Part shown: positions 10,879-21,060 of the stretch, one piece after another
Numbering within the stretch: the first letter of the stretch is position 1
How the letters are laid out: every line of letters starts with the position of its first letter
NCBI GenBank assembly: GCA_917880885.1
Contig: OU862920.1
Span: 39,095,019-39,159,018, forward strand
Reading direction: 5' to 3'
DNA length: 64,000 nt
DNA from: Limnephilus marmoratus
Lineage: Eukaryota; Arthropoda; Insecta; Trichoptera; Limnephilidae
Notes under the pieces: model-generated
Told to the model about the DNA's origin: nothing
Database searches by the model: none
The model's input: the letters and a program-made list of their open reading frames with translations, nothing else
Translations under genes and position numbers: made by a program

Positions 10879-11560
10879 TTAATTGCGTTTACAATCACAA
10901 CATTTTTTTACATTAACTCCACATGAGAGGCCCCGAGAAAAATAATTTCCCTCAGGGCGTATGTCATCTTTGAAGATGCTGTATGGAGGGTCTTTTGGGG
11001 AGAGGAAGGAGTAAATAGTCTTGAAGAGACCCATGTTGTAGGAGGGAGGAAACATAGAGGCCGGCAAAACGTTCCACAGCCGAGCTGTTGAACTCAAGAA
11101 TGAGTCATAGAAACGACCCGTTCTCATGTGACTAATGTCAACCGTGTACACATGTTGGGCGCATGTTTGGCATGTTCCCCGACTACGCACTGGTGCCGAG
11201 GGGATCAATGGCGCTATTTCCTCAGAGTATCTTCCGTTGTATTACCGGTAGAACAAGGATAGATTCCCACCTGACGCCTATGCTCTAAAGATCGCAATCC
11301 GTTTGTGTTAGGAAAATCTATCAATTGGACCACCGGTTTTTGCACAGAGTCGAGGGTTTTTTTAAGGTATTTTGGGGCTCCAGACCAGAGGAGGTGGCTT
11401 CCAAATTCAATAGTGGGGCGCAGTTGCGATTTGTACAGTGTTAGCAGTTGTGTACTATTAAAGTACCTGCGGGTCCTGTATAGTACGCCCAGTTTCTGAG
11501 AGTCTAAAATTCTGGCTTCGATTGAGCCCCCATACCTGAGCTGGTCACTTAGAGTTACTG
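10879..11560 (-). pseudogene. Non-LTR retrotransposon RT C-terminal fragment
   Basis: On the minus strand, two overlapping frames give the C-terminal part of a LINE polyprotein. The 11560-11230 part has the post-thumb pattern (YRTRRYFN, LTLYKSQLRPTIEFGSHLW). The 11208-10879 part has the usual terminal pattern (RTGRFYDSF, ARLWNVLPAS, FKTIYSFL). A frameshift near 11215-11230 breaks the frame. The catalytic RT core is absent (5' truncated or cut by the MITE next to it). The style is jockey-superfamily. Dead copy inside hAT element B. Confidence 0.75.
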
Positions 11561-12090
11561 CCTCCGTTCACGTAGATACTTACAAGATACTTGATCTTCG
11601 TGCGCGTATCATTTGCGCCGATCGTAAGTACCCCCCTTACGATTTTTCTGGTGCCCGTTCACGGCGCTACGCGGTGGCTGTCGGTTTCCAATCAGTATCA
11701 CGATATCGACAGTGCTGATCGCACACGACGCGTCGCATCATTTGTGTCTGATACTTATTCATTTGACGTTTGACAGAAATGACGTCGGAACATGAAAGAA
11801 ATGTTAGATTTGTTCTGGAAGTGGAAAAAATGCATGTTTATGTAACTATTCTTTACCAGAATACGTAAGAAAGGATTTAGTGGAGATGGCATGGATTGAT
11901 ATTGGAAAAAAAGTCATATGACATCGCTTGACAGCGTATTAACTCCACGGCTGCACGTGAAAAATGATCAAGTTCAGTATATTTCGGATAGCGCCGTGTA
12001 CGGAGACTAGCATTAAAAAGTAGTATAGCAGCAGGGTACTTGTGGTTTCGTCACAATTATGTAGATTGTAAGTATCTCCATGAACGGAGG
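11561..12090. mobile_element. MITE with ~25-bp inverted ends nested in hAT B
   Basis: CCTCCGTTCACGTAGATACT (11561) pairs with AGTATCTCCATGAACGGAGG (to 12090). The similarity continues inwards (CCCGTTCACGGCGCT against AGCGCCGTGTACGG). No clear target duplication. It abuts the LINE fragment exactly, so it may have inserted into it. Confidence 0.7.
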
Positions 12091-12991
12091 GCCTTAAACC
12101 AAGCACATCAAAGGAGGGACTGTTCGGAAGATTGCCTCCATTGAAGGAGACTAGATTTTAATTTTTATTTACACTTGTTAAATGAAATAAATAAAAATAA
12201 TTGAAGTTTGTGATCATATAAACTCACAATACAAGCACGCCGGACCGGCCGGCGAACTCAGTTGATGATGGTGGATGACACACGAGCCACAAACTCACCC
12301 GAAGTCCGTCAAACGGCACTCGATAATTCACGAATGCAGAGTTTCGGTGCGGCCGAAGGTTCGTCAGATTTTCTGCCGAAACTGAAACTGATGCCGAAAC
12401 TAGATTTTTTTACCGAACCTTGCCGAAACCGAAACCGAACCTTCGGTCGGTCACTAGAAATAACACAAAACTGCGCTATACCGTGTATACCGCTAACACC
12501 AGAGTCCTTTATCACAAATTTTACATGTGAAGCTGAGATGAGATGTGTCTTTTGAGCAATATGATTGGTCAATTTTTGCACGTCTCTGTTTCACTCTGCT
12601 CAACATTGCTTCTATGGAAACGCACCCTTAGATAAAGGCATTTACGACAATTTATTGCAACCAAAGGTTCTACCAAAACCAAATGTATTTTGTATTTTGT
12701 ATTGGAAAGAAAAAAATGGTTAAAATACTGTATTTTGTATTTTGTATTTCAAATACACGACTTGAAAGTATTTTGTATTTCGTATTTTAAATACATGCGA
12801 AAAAGTATTTTGTAATTTGTATTTCAATTACAGCAAAGCATGTATTTTGCCCAGCCCTGAGTATATGATTATACGTACGTAATAATTGTAGGCAACTGAA
12901 AAAGATACAGCGTAGCTACAGCTGTTTCATGTCCGCCGTTTTGGAGTACGGAATTCGGGGTTGGAGGGTTGGCCGCAGCGACCACACGTTC

Positions 12992-13037
12992 GGCCAACCT
13001 TCCAACTCTGAACAAGTTCGGAGTTGGAAGGTTGGCC
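12992..13037. repeat. Near-perfect hairpin, 22-bp arms, 2-nt loop
   Basis: GGCCAACCTTCCAACTCTG and its inverse CGGAGTTGGAAGGTTGGCC form arms 12992-13013 and 13016-13037 with one mismatch. It is part of the right piece of the outer fold-back element. Confidence 0.8.
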
Positions 13038-13045
13038 TCAGTCTG

Positions 13046-14040
13046 GACGTAGCATAAGAGGATTCGGAGACGATCAAGCGGCTTGACGGCAAGCACGTAA
13101 TTTTGGTGTATGTTATCATCTGTGCTCAAACCGCTAATACTCCTTCTTTGCTTCGGGCATTCCCACATTCTCATGAAATATTTCCGTTGATATTAAGTAA
13201 CAATAAATGTTAAAATGAATATAAAAATATAACATTAATTAATAAAATAAGGAAAATTATTTATTCCCTACTTCTCAGTATATTCACATGAGTTAAACAT
13301 TTAAATAAGTCAATAGCAAAAACGTCATTTTTTAAAAATTAAGAAAAGGTAACAATAATTTAATGTGGAGAAAACAGATTTCAAAGTACCCCACAGAATA
13401 GGAATAGAGAATCAATTATTACAATTATTTTCCCAGCAAATCTTAATTGAAATTGGGCGGGGTAAATGGAATCATATAAATACAAAGGGGGGAGGGATTC
13501 AGAAAAATCTCACGTTACTTGAATATACGAAGTGGAAAAAAATTATCTCACCTAGGGGGGGGGGGTATGCCCCCTAACCCCTAACCACAGTTTGTAAATG
13601 GCCTCGAACGCCGAAACAGCTGATATAATAATTAAAAAAAAAAAACTAAAATATACTCTCAAAGCTTAATAATAACATTATTAAGCTCTGAAAATGATAA
13701 TGTTATAGAATTAGCTAACTAGCATTACAATAATATAAATAGATGCATGGGTACATACATAGATGTAGAGCTTCTAGTTTTAGATATTCATAAAATAAAA
13801 TATATGCTAGTTGTGTCGGACGTATTTGGCATATTTTGTATTATGTATTTGGCTATGTAAAATATTGTGTTTAATAAATAAATTGTCAGGGTGAGGTGAG
13901 CGAGCAGAGGGAATTTTGTTGCCATCGGGCACTTTCACTGGATTCTCGGAATCCGACCCGATGGCCAACGTCTTTAATGGGTTCTTCGAATCCTCCCTAA
14001 GCATAACGGCCCAACAATGACATAGCAACGGCAGAGTGCT
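13046..14040. other. Nothing recognised
   Basis: AT-rich. A G-run at 13554-13565 followed by ATGCCCCCTAACCCC resembles the ends of the G/C-run MITE families in this window, but no partner was found. Confidence 0.35.
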
Positions 14041-14400
14041 CTAGCATTCTACCTTGGCCTAATAAATAGGGTCTAGAAGCCTTTCCAAACCAGTCAGTAA
14101 TCAACTAACCACCTTTGCGTCAACATCTCTCTCTGCCTGCCCACCCTTGCTCTGACCTGCTTCCATTCGCCTCTTTTCTTTTCTGACCATCGCCTTACCC
14201 CTGGACCTCGGACACTCTACGCTCTACGGACCAGACCCGGCTAGTTAAAAGGAACTACGAGCCCTTGGATCACCTTCAGACAAGCTCTCCAAGCGGACAG
14301 CCCTGAGACGCTCTCCCGACTTCTTAACGCCTTCGTGGATCGGAACCACCCCCTGTTTCTACAGTCTTGTGTGCCTCACCCTGTGCGGTACACCAGTGCT
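14041..14400. other. GC- and C-rich non-coding block of unknown origin
   Basis: About 350 bp of pyrimidine-rich sequence (CTGCCTGCCCACCCTTGC, ACCTCGGACACTCTACGC) that differs sharply from the AT-rich surroundings. It has no long open frame. Together with the repeat at 14600-14825 it may be part of a long terminal repeat, but no second copy is present. Confidence 0.3.
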
Positions 14401-14599
14401 ATCACTATATGTAATAAGCTAGGAATTAAATTAAAGTCCTCTGATGATAGGATTATATAGTTACAGTAAACCAGAATGGCAGATTAGATTAGAAAATTAT
14501 GTAGTATTTTTAAGAAGTAACGTACATAGCTAGAGTAATAGAATATACAAATGGAAATAGAAGTAGGAATATTTTGAGGCGTGTACGTCCAACTAACTA

Positions 14600-14825
14600 C
14601 CAAGCCGAACCCTCTTATATGAAGTTGGTGAATTATTTTGTATCTGGAGTTGGTGAATTATTTTCCCAATTGGTCTCTGGTAGGTTGACATGTTGTTAAT
14701 GTATTATTTTGTATTTATTATACTTATATGGTGCACTTGCACAGCGTGGATTGACTAGATGATCATTTGTGGAAAAGTGTGTGGAAAGGTTTAGTTTTTC
14801 CTGTGGGGAAGATTTAACCCGGACA
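14600..14825 (-). repeat. Interspersed repeat, second copy at 57680-57997
   Basis: It shares a run of words with the inverse of 57680-57920: AGCCGAACCCTCT, GGTCTCTRGTAGGTTGACATG, GACTAGATGATCATTTG and TTTAACCCGGACA. This copy has a small internal duplication of AGTTGGTGAATTATTTT. Oriented by the 57 kb copy it begins TGTCCGGG on the minus strand at 14825. The class (solo LTR or other non-autonomous element) is not settled. Confidence 0.65.
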
Positions 14826-15060
14826 TAAAGTCGTAAAAATGCTTCACATAATTTAAAAAAATCGATGTAGTTCATAAAATTAAACACAAAAACAATTATT
14901 ACCTATTTTTAATAATCAACATGTATAGGCCAGTGCAATTAGCGCCAAAAAGTGGGTCGCGATCGGAATTATTCCGGTAGTCCCAATTTTTTTTATATGT
15001 TTTACATACTCATCTCCTGACGTTAAATCTGAGTTTTCAACCTTGGGTCAGGATCGACCA
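14826..15060. other. Nothing recognised
   Basis: Short AT-rich spacer before the LINE. Confidence 0.3.
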
Positions 15061-15596
15061 AGGGATTTTGGAAAATGGACGGCAAAGTCTTACAAAACTC
15101 TTAAAACTTACAACCCTGGCCAATAAACTACTGTTAAAAATAAAATTCCCAGATGCCGTAAAATGTCAAAGACATAACTGTGATAATAAACTTGAGCAAG
15201 ATTCTCTCTACGGTAATATTGTGCATATACTAAGAAACTCCGCCATACAAACATTCTGAAGTAAAGGACCCAAAAAAAAGTATGACATTGTTTCTGGGTG
15301 GAATAATGAAATCTCCACTTTGTACCGCAAATCAAGACATTCATTCCTATGCTGGGTTGAAGCCGGAAGGCCGTTTCGCAGACTAAAGAAAAACAAGTAA
15401 GAAATCTTTTAAAATTGCTCTCCGAAAATGCGAACACTCGGAAAACAAAGCACGAATGGATAGAATAGCCACATCTATGCATAACAAAGATTTCAGAAAG
15501 TTTTGGCAAAAAACTTCAACTGTGCTGAAAGCCAAGAGCAAAGTTCCACTGTGCGTCAACAATATCACGGGGGATGAAAACATAGCTAACGAATTG

Positions 15597-15651
15597 ATAT
15601 CACGAAACCTTCGATAATGACAATGTCATTATCGAAGGTTTCGTGATATCA
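15597..15651. repeat. Perfect palindrome, 27-bp arms, 1-nt centre
   Basis: Arms 15597-15623 and 15625-15651 (GATATCACGAAACCTTCG... and its exact inverse) surround a single A. It lies inside the LINE linker and introduces stops into the frame. It is best explained as a local inverted duplication by template switching. Confidence 0.95.
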
Positions 15652-15661
15652 TGTCCATGAC

Positions 15662-17056
15662 ATGTCATGTCCACCTGCGGCCAATGATGACCTGGTCATG
15701 AATGTTACTCCGGAAATGATTGAAAGCGCAATTAAGCAAACCGCCCACGGTAAAAGTCCATGGCCCGACGCCATTGGTATTGAGCACGTAAGATACGCAG
15801 GAAATCAACTTCATGTTATTCTAGCCGCCCTGTACTCAAACCTCTTAAGATACACACATATGCCGATGGATATGAGCCAAACTATTATCGTACCAATCCT
15901 GAAATCCAATCAGCTGGATGATTCGATATTAGGAAACTACCGACCGATTTCCTTGGCGACAATGCTTTCAAGACTATTTGAAAACATCTTATTCGCGCTA
16001 GTCAAAGAAAAACTATTTACCCTGGACAACCAATTCGGCTTCAAGAGCGCCTCATCAACCGATATGGCCATTTATGGGGTAAAACAAACAATAGACTACT
16101 ACAAAAAAAGAAAAACCACCGTTTATGGGTGTTTTCTGGACCTAAGCAAGGCCTTTGATCGTGTTTCCCATCAATTATTATGAGAAAAACTCATAAAACG
16201 AGATGTTCCAGCAGCAGTGTAATCAATATGCTGGCTATTTGGTACGGACAACAGGAAAATCACATACAATGGGCAGGAGCTTCTTCAAGACCTTTATTTC
16301 TTAAAAGCGGAGTCAGGCAAGGGGGAAATATGTCTCCAACTCTATTTCATGCGTACATTTACGACCCCTTACAAGAGTTGAACGATACACGAATCGGTTG
16401 TCATGTCTGCGGACAAGGCAGTAATAACATTAATTACGCGGATGACATGGTGCCGCTTGCACCTTCGATTAAAGCGATGAGGCGACAAGCTCTCATAACT
16501 TTTTGTACAATTCTAAAAAGTCAGTCATCGTCGCTTTCAAACACACAATAAATATTCCTCCAATATATCTAGAACGAAACGAACTACTTGTGGCCTCACA
16601 GGTTAAGTATCTGGGACATATCCTAATCGAAGACATGCAGGATATAGAAGATACGGAACGACAAAGAAGAGCAATTAATATACGGGCGAGAATGCTCTCA
16701 AGGCGGTTCTACCACTGTAGCGACGACGTCAGAAAATTAATCTTCAAGACATACTGCACTGCCCTGTACACATGTCTGAACTGTGGACGCGATACCCAGC
16801 AGTGCAATGGGACAAACTGAGGGTGTGCTACAACAATGTATACAGGCAACTTATGCAACTACCGAGGTTCTGCAGCGCCTCAACGATGTTCACCGAAGGG
16901 AGGGTGCACTCATTCCTAGCATTACTTCGCCACCGGCTAGCCAGCTTCTGGAGCAGGACACGGAAATCAAACAACATCATTGTCATGGCTGCATCCGAGT
17001 GGCTCAGTTCCCCACTAAATGAGCGATGGATGCAAATGATGAGGCGACCTCCCTGA
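15662..17056 (+). pseudogene. LINE reverse transcriptase, broken
   Basis: RT motifs in order: GNYRPISLA (motif 1/2), QFGFK, FLDLSKAFDRV (motif A, catalytic Asp), GVRQGGNMSP (motif B), YADD (motif C, catalytic pair), KYLGHIL (motif D/E region), then the C-terminal W/R-rich part with TxALYTCLN and LLRHRLASFW. An in-frame TGA at 16181-16183 follows motif A. A frameshift lies near 16218, another around 16500-16550, and another near 16770. RT copies LINE RNA at nicked chromosomal DNA. This copy cannot make a working enzyme. The overall style fits the jockey superfamily. Plus strand. Confidence 0.9.
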
Positions 17057-17355
17057 TGAACGATAAAAAAACTAATATTTCTTTTTTTAATTTTATTTTG
17101 TTTTTAATTTTGTGATTAATTATTATTATTATTATTTATGTTCGAATTTTATTTTCGTTAGGTACTTAACCTAATACGCTATCATATTTTATTTCTTTTA
17201 GATTTTTATTTGCTCTGTAAAATATATTATACTATAGTTTATGTATTATGGCAGACTGGGATTGCACTACCCTCCCAGCCCTGCTGGAATAAAAACTTAA
17301 ATAAAAAATATATAATATTTTTGAATGTAGCTATTACTTTGTGGTTATCCATTAT

Positions 17356-17498
17356 AGAAAAATGAAATAATTCAACTTTGTATAAACCACTTATATGATG
17401 CGCAAATCCGACCGGTTTCGGAACAAACGTTCCTTCGTCAGGGAAAACTTATACTAATTTGACAGTTTCGAACAATGTTTTATTATGGTAGGGGTGGA
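17356..17498 (-). repeat. 143-bp repeat with hammerhead-ribozyme-like core, copy 1
   Basis: Direct copy of 20301-20443 with only a few differences. On the minus strand it contains CCCTGACGAAGGAACG then TTTGTTCCGAAACCGGTC (17409-17443): the CUGANGA box, a 5-bp stem II (GGAAC/GTTCC), the GAAA box and a short self-complementary ACCGGT stem III followed by the cleavable GUC. Minimal hammerheads of this form are known from the terminal repeats of Penelope-like elements and from animal retrozymes. Activity is an inference. Confidence 0.65.
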
Positions 17499-17537
17499 GC
17501 CGTTGCTAGTTTAATGAACCATAATAAAACATTGTCA
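17486..17537. repeat. Inverted repeat partner of 20444-20490
   Basis: AGGGGTGGAGCCGTTGCTAG and the following CATAATAAAACATTGTC reappear inverted at 20444-20490. They may be ends of an element enclosing 17.5-20.5 kb, or parts of the ribozyme-bearing repeat. Confidence 0.6.
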
Positions 17538-17609
17538 TCTGAACAATAATAAAACATGATCGTCTGCTTATCAGTTTGCTTGATCGTTTGCTTATCCGCT
17601 GAAACAGCA

Positions 17610-18050
17610 ATGTTGGGTCAACTGCAACCTTTTTATCGTGAATTTTTATCGACGAGCTGACAGAAGACATTGGGAATTGACATTATTTCACTGGTTTGTG
17701 GGAAGGGAGGATGTCTATCAAACCACTGACCGAGTTTGGAAATGTCTGCTGTATCTCTACTTCGGAAGGCTTGTCCGAGGTCCTTGTGCTGTTCACTTGA
17801 CATGAAGAAGATTCCACAAAACTCTTCAGGGGAAGTGCAGATCTCATGAGTTGCGCTCATACCAACTAACCAATTGCTGACTACATTGTGCGAAACATCT
17901 CTGGCTCCTGTTATGCCTCCTCGGCTATTGAATGATCGCATCAAAGTGGTTTCAATGGACATATCTGACCATACGTCTGACTAAAAGCGATCAGAGCATC
18001 GCATAATCGTCGTTGCGCGTCGGTGTGTCAGTAATAAGACAAAACAACAT
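17610..18050 (-). pseudogene. PIN/FEN-like nuclease family gene fragment (N-terminal part), degraded
   Basis: The minus-strand frame (ATG-bearing part 17962-17633) matches the N-terminal half of the gene at 21052-22812 with the same spacing of landmarks: LMRSFNS/GGIT, NWLVGM, ICTSPEEF, SSEQHKDL, DISKLGQWFDRHPPFP and MSIP. It stops shortly after the HPPFP block, so the catalytic half is missing. An upstream WSDM word suggests that the frame once extended beyond 17962. It sits beside a sequence at 18240-18563 that resembles a terminal repeat of the nuclease element. Confidence 0.7.
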
Positions 18051-18239
18051 TTTCTGAAAATGGCAACATTTTACGAAAAAACTTTAAATTGCTGTAAATA
18101 TTTACTGGTTGGATATTTATTTGTATATGTATACATATATTCTAAAAGGGAATTAAATTATTTACAACTTCTTTCAAATAAACTTCTTTGTGTGATGAAT
18201 ATTTTATACGATATGAAGGAATGTTTGATGAAAAATATG

Positions 18240-18563
18240 AGGTAAAATGATTTTTTTCGAAAATATCTACATTTCTGGAGCGTGTAATTCAAAAACGGCT
18301 GGGATTTAGAAAATTACATATAGAATAAAAGTTGTAGATAATTTTATTAGCTTTTACTTATTCTTAGAAAATTATCCTCTGCGAACCACTGTTTTTGAGA
18401 TACAAGCGGAAACCTGAAAATTGGGACCTTCCCCCCCCCCCCTCCCCCTCCTAGCTCACCAACTAGACGTCAGGACTTTTAGCATGTTGACACCCTAAGC
18501 ACCCTTAACAAGTCCTGAAAGAATCGCTTAGGTCCCTGCTCACGCACTCTACACCTCCTTCCT
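18240..18563. mobile_element. Diverged terminal repeat of a nuclease-type TIR element
   Basis: Words such as AAGTTGTAGATAATTTTATT, TTAGCTTTTACTTATTC and GAGATACAAG follow the same order as in the arms at 20495-21060 and 23042-23617, where AAATTGTAGTAAATTTAATT and AGCTTTCATTTAAAACTAGA stand. The segment ends TTGACTGGACTA (to 18563), the same terminus as the arm end at 23617-23619. A C-run (18429-18439) interrupts it. Confidence 0.5.
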
Positions 18564-18589
18564 TGACTGGACTAATCATTAAAGTTTCC

Positions 18590-19562
18590 TGGGTTTTCCA
18601 TTATTTATAAAGATGGATCCAAATCCGATCTCAAAGATTGTGGCGCGTCGGTATATATCCCTGAATTCAATTTAAATCTGTCTTATAAACTGCCTAAAGA
18701 AATTTCTATATTTACGGCAGAATGTTTCGCTATTGAACAAGCTTTAATTCAAATCCAGCTTTTCAATATTCGTCGAGCCTTACTGTGCACTGACTCTCTT
18801 AGTGCAGTATTAAAAATATCCTCAAATATCGTTCGATGTCCAGAAGACTACCTTATTTGTAATATTATAAACATCCTCAATTCTAATTCTCAAACGAATC
18901 AAAGTTTGAGAGAAACTGGTTTGGGTCCCTGGTCATCTAGGAATTGAGGGTAACGAGATAGCCGATTCTCTCGCTAAACTTGGAACAATCTCTGGTTTTA
19001 TTCCTTTAGATTTTAAAATTCCAATCTATTCTTAAATCCAACATGTCTCGTTCTTGGGAAGAAAATTGGTCAAATACGAAAACCCTAACTGGATCTTTCT
19101 GTGCTGGAATTCAAAATCACATTCCAAGTAAACCTTGGTTCCACGGCAAAAAAAAATCCAAAAGATTTATTTCCTGCATTTCGAGAATGAGAATTGGTCA
19201 CTGCTCTATTGCAGCTCATTTGTATAAAATTCGAGTCCTCGATATTCCACTCTGCCAGTGCGGTGTGGAAGAGGAGACTCTTGACCATGTCTTTTTTAAT
19301 TGTAAAAAACATTCTGCTTTAAAAAACATATATCGTTTGCTCATTAAAATCACCCACCATTCTCCCATCAGTATTCCTTATTTGCTGTCTCTCAACAATT
19401 CTCGCGTATTTTAAGTTTTATTTAAGTTCATAGACTTGAATGATTTCAATATTTGATTTGTCCTATTCTCTTACAGATTATCCTCAAAATTATAACTATC
19501 GTCCTAATTTTTTCGGCACAAAGCACTCTTATTAGGGTGAATTGCCTAATTCAAAAAAAAAA
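18590..19562 (+). pseudogene. LINE 3' half: RNase H and C-terminal zinc-ribbon-like region
   Basis: Plus-strand frames give a type I RNase H (YKDGSKSD; ECFAIEQAL; LLCTDSLSAV; then a W-P-H-GIEGNEIAD-LAK block) interrupted by frameshifts near 18910-19010. They are followed (19043-19414) by the usual end region with CQCGVEEETLDHVFFNC. RNase H plus this Cys/His end is found in I/Loa-type non-LTR elements. A CCTAATTC plus A-run at 19535-19562 marks the 3' end. The RT part is missing. The minus-strand RT at 23640-24849 could be from the same family. Confidence 0.8.
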
Positions 19563-20300
19563 TTAACTTGTCACAAAAGTACCTATTTTTTCTATCCAAA
19601 CAAAAACCATTCGTAAATGCAAACGTACAACGTGAAATTAACTGGACGAATGAAAACTAGTCTCTCCTAACAAATTTCTTAGGTGGGAGTAACCAAATCC
19701 CATTAGCTAAGAAATGTATGGCCAAGCAGAACTCCGCCGAAACAGTCTATTTTGACATAAAATTGGAGCTTCTCCCCCAAAGTCGGTTTGAGAGCTCTAA
19801 AATTTCATGATGAAAAGAAAACTATTTAAAAAAATAGCCGTTTCCTTGGAAAAATAATATAGAAAAAAGTTGTGTTTTGTTAGACATTCATCTTTTTTCA
19901 TTTTGTGTTGGGAAAATTTCTTTGAGGAAAATCGAAAAATCGGTAGCGAAATTTATTTAAAGATATATATTTTCGTTAGCATGTGGTGTTTAGGCATTTT
20001 CCATGTTGTAAAATTAATATTTTTCTGAAAAATCTTACGGGAAAATTGGAAGACGGGAAAATTTTGTATCTCGGAAAATTGTTCGGAAAATGAGTCAGGA
20101 ATTTTTTGTAAAAACATTTAGATATTTATTTTGGAAACTTTTCATGTTGGCATTTTTTGATCCTGGAAAATTTTATTTTTCTGAAAAGCATTCTTCTGGA
20201 AAAATCGTAAAATTGGTCGGGATTTTTTTAAAGACATTTATCTTTTTGATTTCATACGAAGTTTGGGAATTTTCGACACTGGGAAAATTATTATATATTT
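19563..20300. other. AT-rich degenerate sequence
   Basis: Between 19800 and 20290 the words GGAAAATTTTT and TCTGAAAA recur irregularly, suggesting an old degenerate tandem array. No gene seen. Confidence 0.4.
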
Positions 20301-20443
20301 AGAAAAATGAAATAATTCAACTTTGTATCAACCACTTATATGATGCGCAAATCCGACCGGTTTCGGAACAAACGTTCCTTCGTCAGGGAAAGCTTATACT
20401 AATTTGACAGTTTCGAACAATGTTTTATTATGGTAGGGGTGGA
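20301..20443 (-). repeat. 143-bp repeat with hammerhead-ribozyme-like core, copy 2
   Basis: Copy of 17356-17498. The ribozyme-like core lies at 20354-20388 on the minus strand with identical CTGACGA, stem II, GAAA and ACCGGTC. The few substitutions between copies lie outside the core. It directly precedes the left end of the nuclease element. Confidence 0.65.
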
Positions 20444-20494
20444 CAATGTTTTATTATGGTACATTATTAACTAGCAACGGCTCCACCCCTGATA

Positions 20495-21060
20495 GCCCAG
20501 TCAAGATGTACATCCGTGCTTGCAAAAAGTCCGGTCATTCTAAATTTTTTATATAATGTTAGGACCTAAACCAGTAATAAAAAAAAAAATTTGCAACTTC
20601 GAAAATGCTGTGCGAGCGGCGGTGGACTCAAAAAACCAAGAAATTTTTGGATTTTTTTCAGTTATTGCTCAATATCTCAGTGAAGGAAGAGTCTGGCCGA
20701 TATAGTTAGTATACATACTTTTAAAGTAGACTAAATTTTCTACAATTTGAGATCAAAGCAAGCTATATGCAGCCATTGGTTTCCAAGATACAGTTCTTCG
20801 AAAATAGGCCATTTTTTCCAAAAAGTGAAATTTTTTCGAAATGGTCACTTATTTTGTAAAATATTTTCTAAAACACGTATCCCACGTCAAATAATATATC
20901 AAATAAAATTGTAGTAAATTTAATTAGCTTTCATTTAAAACTAGATTGATATCTGTAGACCTAACGGTTCTCTAAAGAACGCCAGATAACCAAAAACAGT
21001 CATAGGTGGGTTTTGGGGGGAAATGCAAATAAACTGTTCTCACGTCTTTTTATGGTTTTA
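20495..21060 (+). repeat. Left terminal inverted repeat
   Basis: Inverse of 23042-23617, with substitutions and small indels only. The inner limit is the shared word CTTTTTATGGTTTTA. Confidence 0.85.

Larger units (their letters stand above)
10687..12456. mobile_element. hAT element B nested in element A
   Basis: The ends TAGTGTCCGACCGAA (10687) and the inverse TTCGGTCGGTCACTA (to 12456) are flanked by the perfect 8-bp duplication GAAATAAC (10679-10686, 12457-12464). Subterminal zones are rich in CCGAAACCGAAA. It contains a LINE fragment (10879-11560) and a MITE (11561-12090). Confidence 0.92.
10175..12859. mobile_element. hAT element A with CAGGGCTGGGCA ends
   Basis: CAGGGCTGGGCAGTATTTG at 10175 and the inverse TTTTGCCCAGCCCTG to 12859 are flanked by the 8-bp duplication AGTATATG (10167-10174, 12860-12867). 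Subterminal zones are dense in ATTTGTATTTCAAATAC-like words, characteristic of this hAT group. It encodes no transposase of its own. Most of its 2.7 kb is the second hAT at 10687-12456. Confidence 0.92.
9494..13045. mobile_element. Outer fold-back element split by two transposons (outermost layer of a nest)
   Basis: The left piece begins ACTGCGGCCAACGTTCCAAC (9496) and the right piece ends with the inverse GGAAGGTTGGCCTCAGT (to about 13042). Each side also folds on itself. Removing the MITE 9653-10080 and the hAT 10175-12859 (with their TSD copies) leaves about 420 bp of GC-richer sequence, a usual MITE length. No target duplication for this outer element was recognised, so two separate fold-back copies remain possible. 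Confidence 0.45.
15060..17310 (+). mobile_element. 5'-truncated non-LTR retrotransposon (LINE 1)
   Basis: It runs from the endonuclease-RT linker (about 15068-15600: KKYDIVSGWNNEI, W-G-RP motif, alanine/arginine-rich helix) through RT (15662-17056) to a 3' end with the words CCCTGCTGGAATAAAAACTT and an A/AT-rich tail near 17310. A degraded sister copy with the same 3' end (CCTGCTGGATTAAAAACTT) lies at 28540-29935. Confidence 0.85.
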
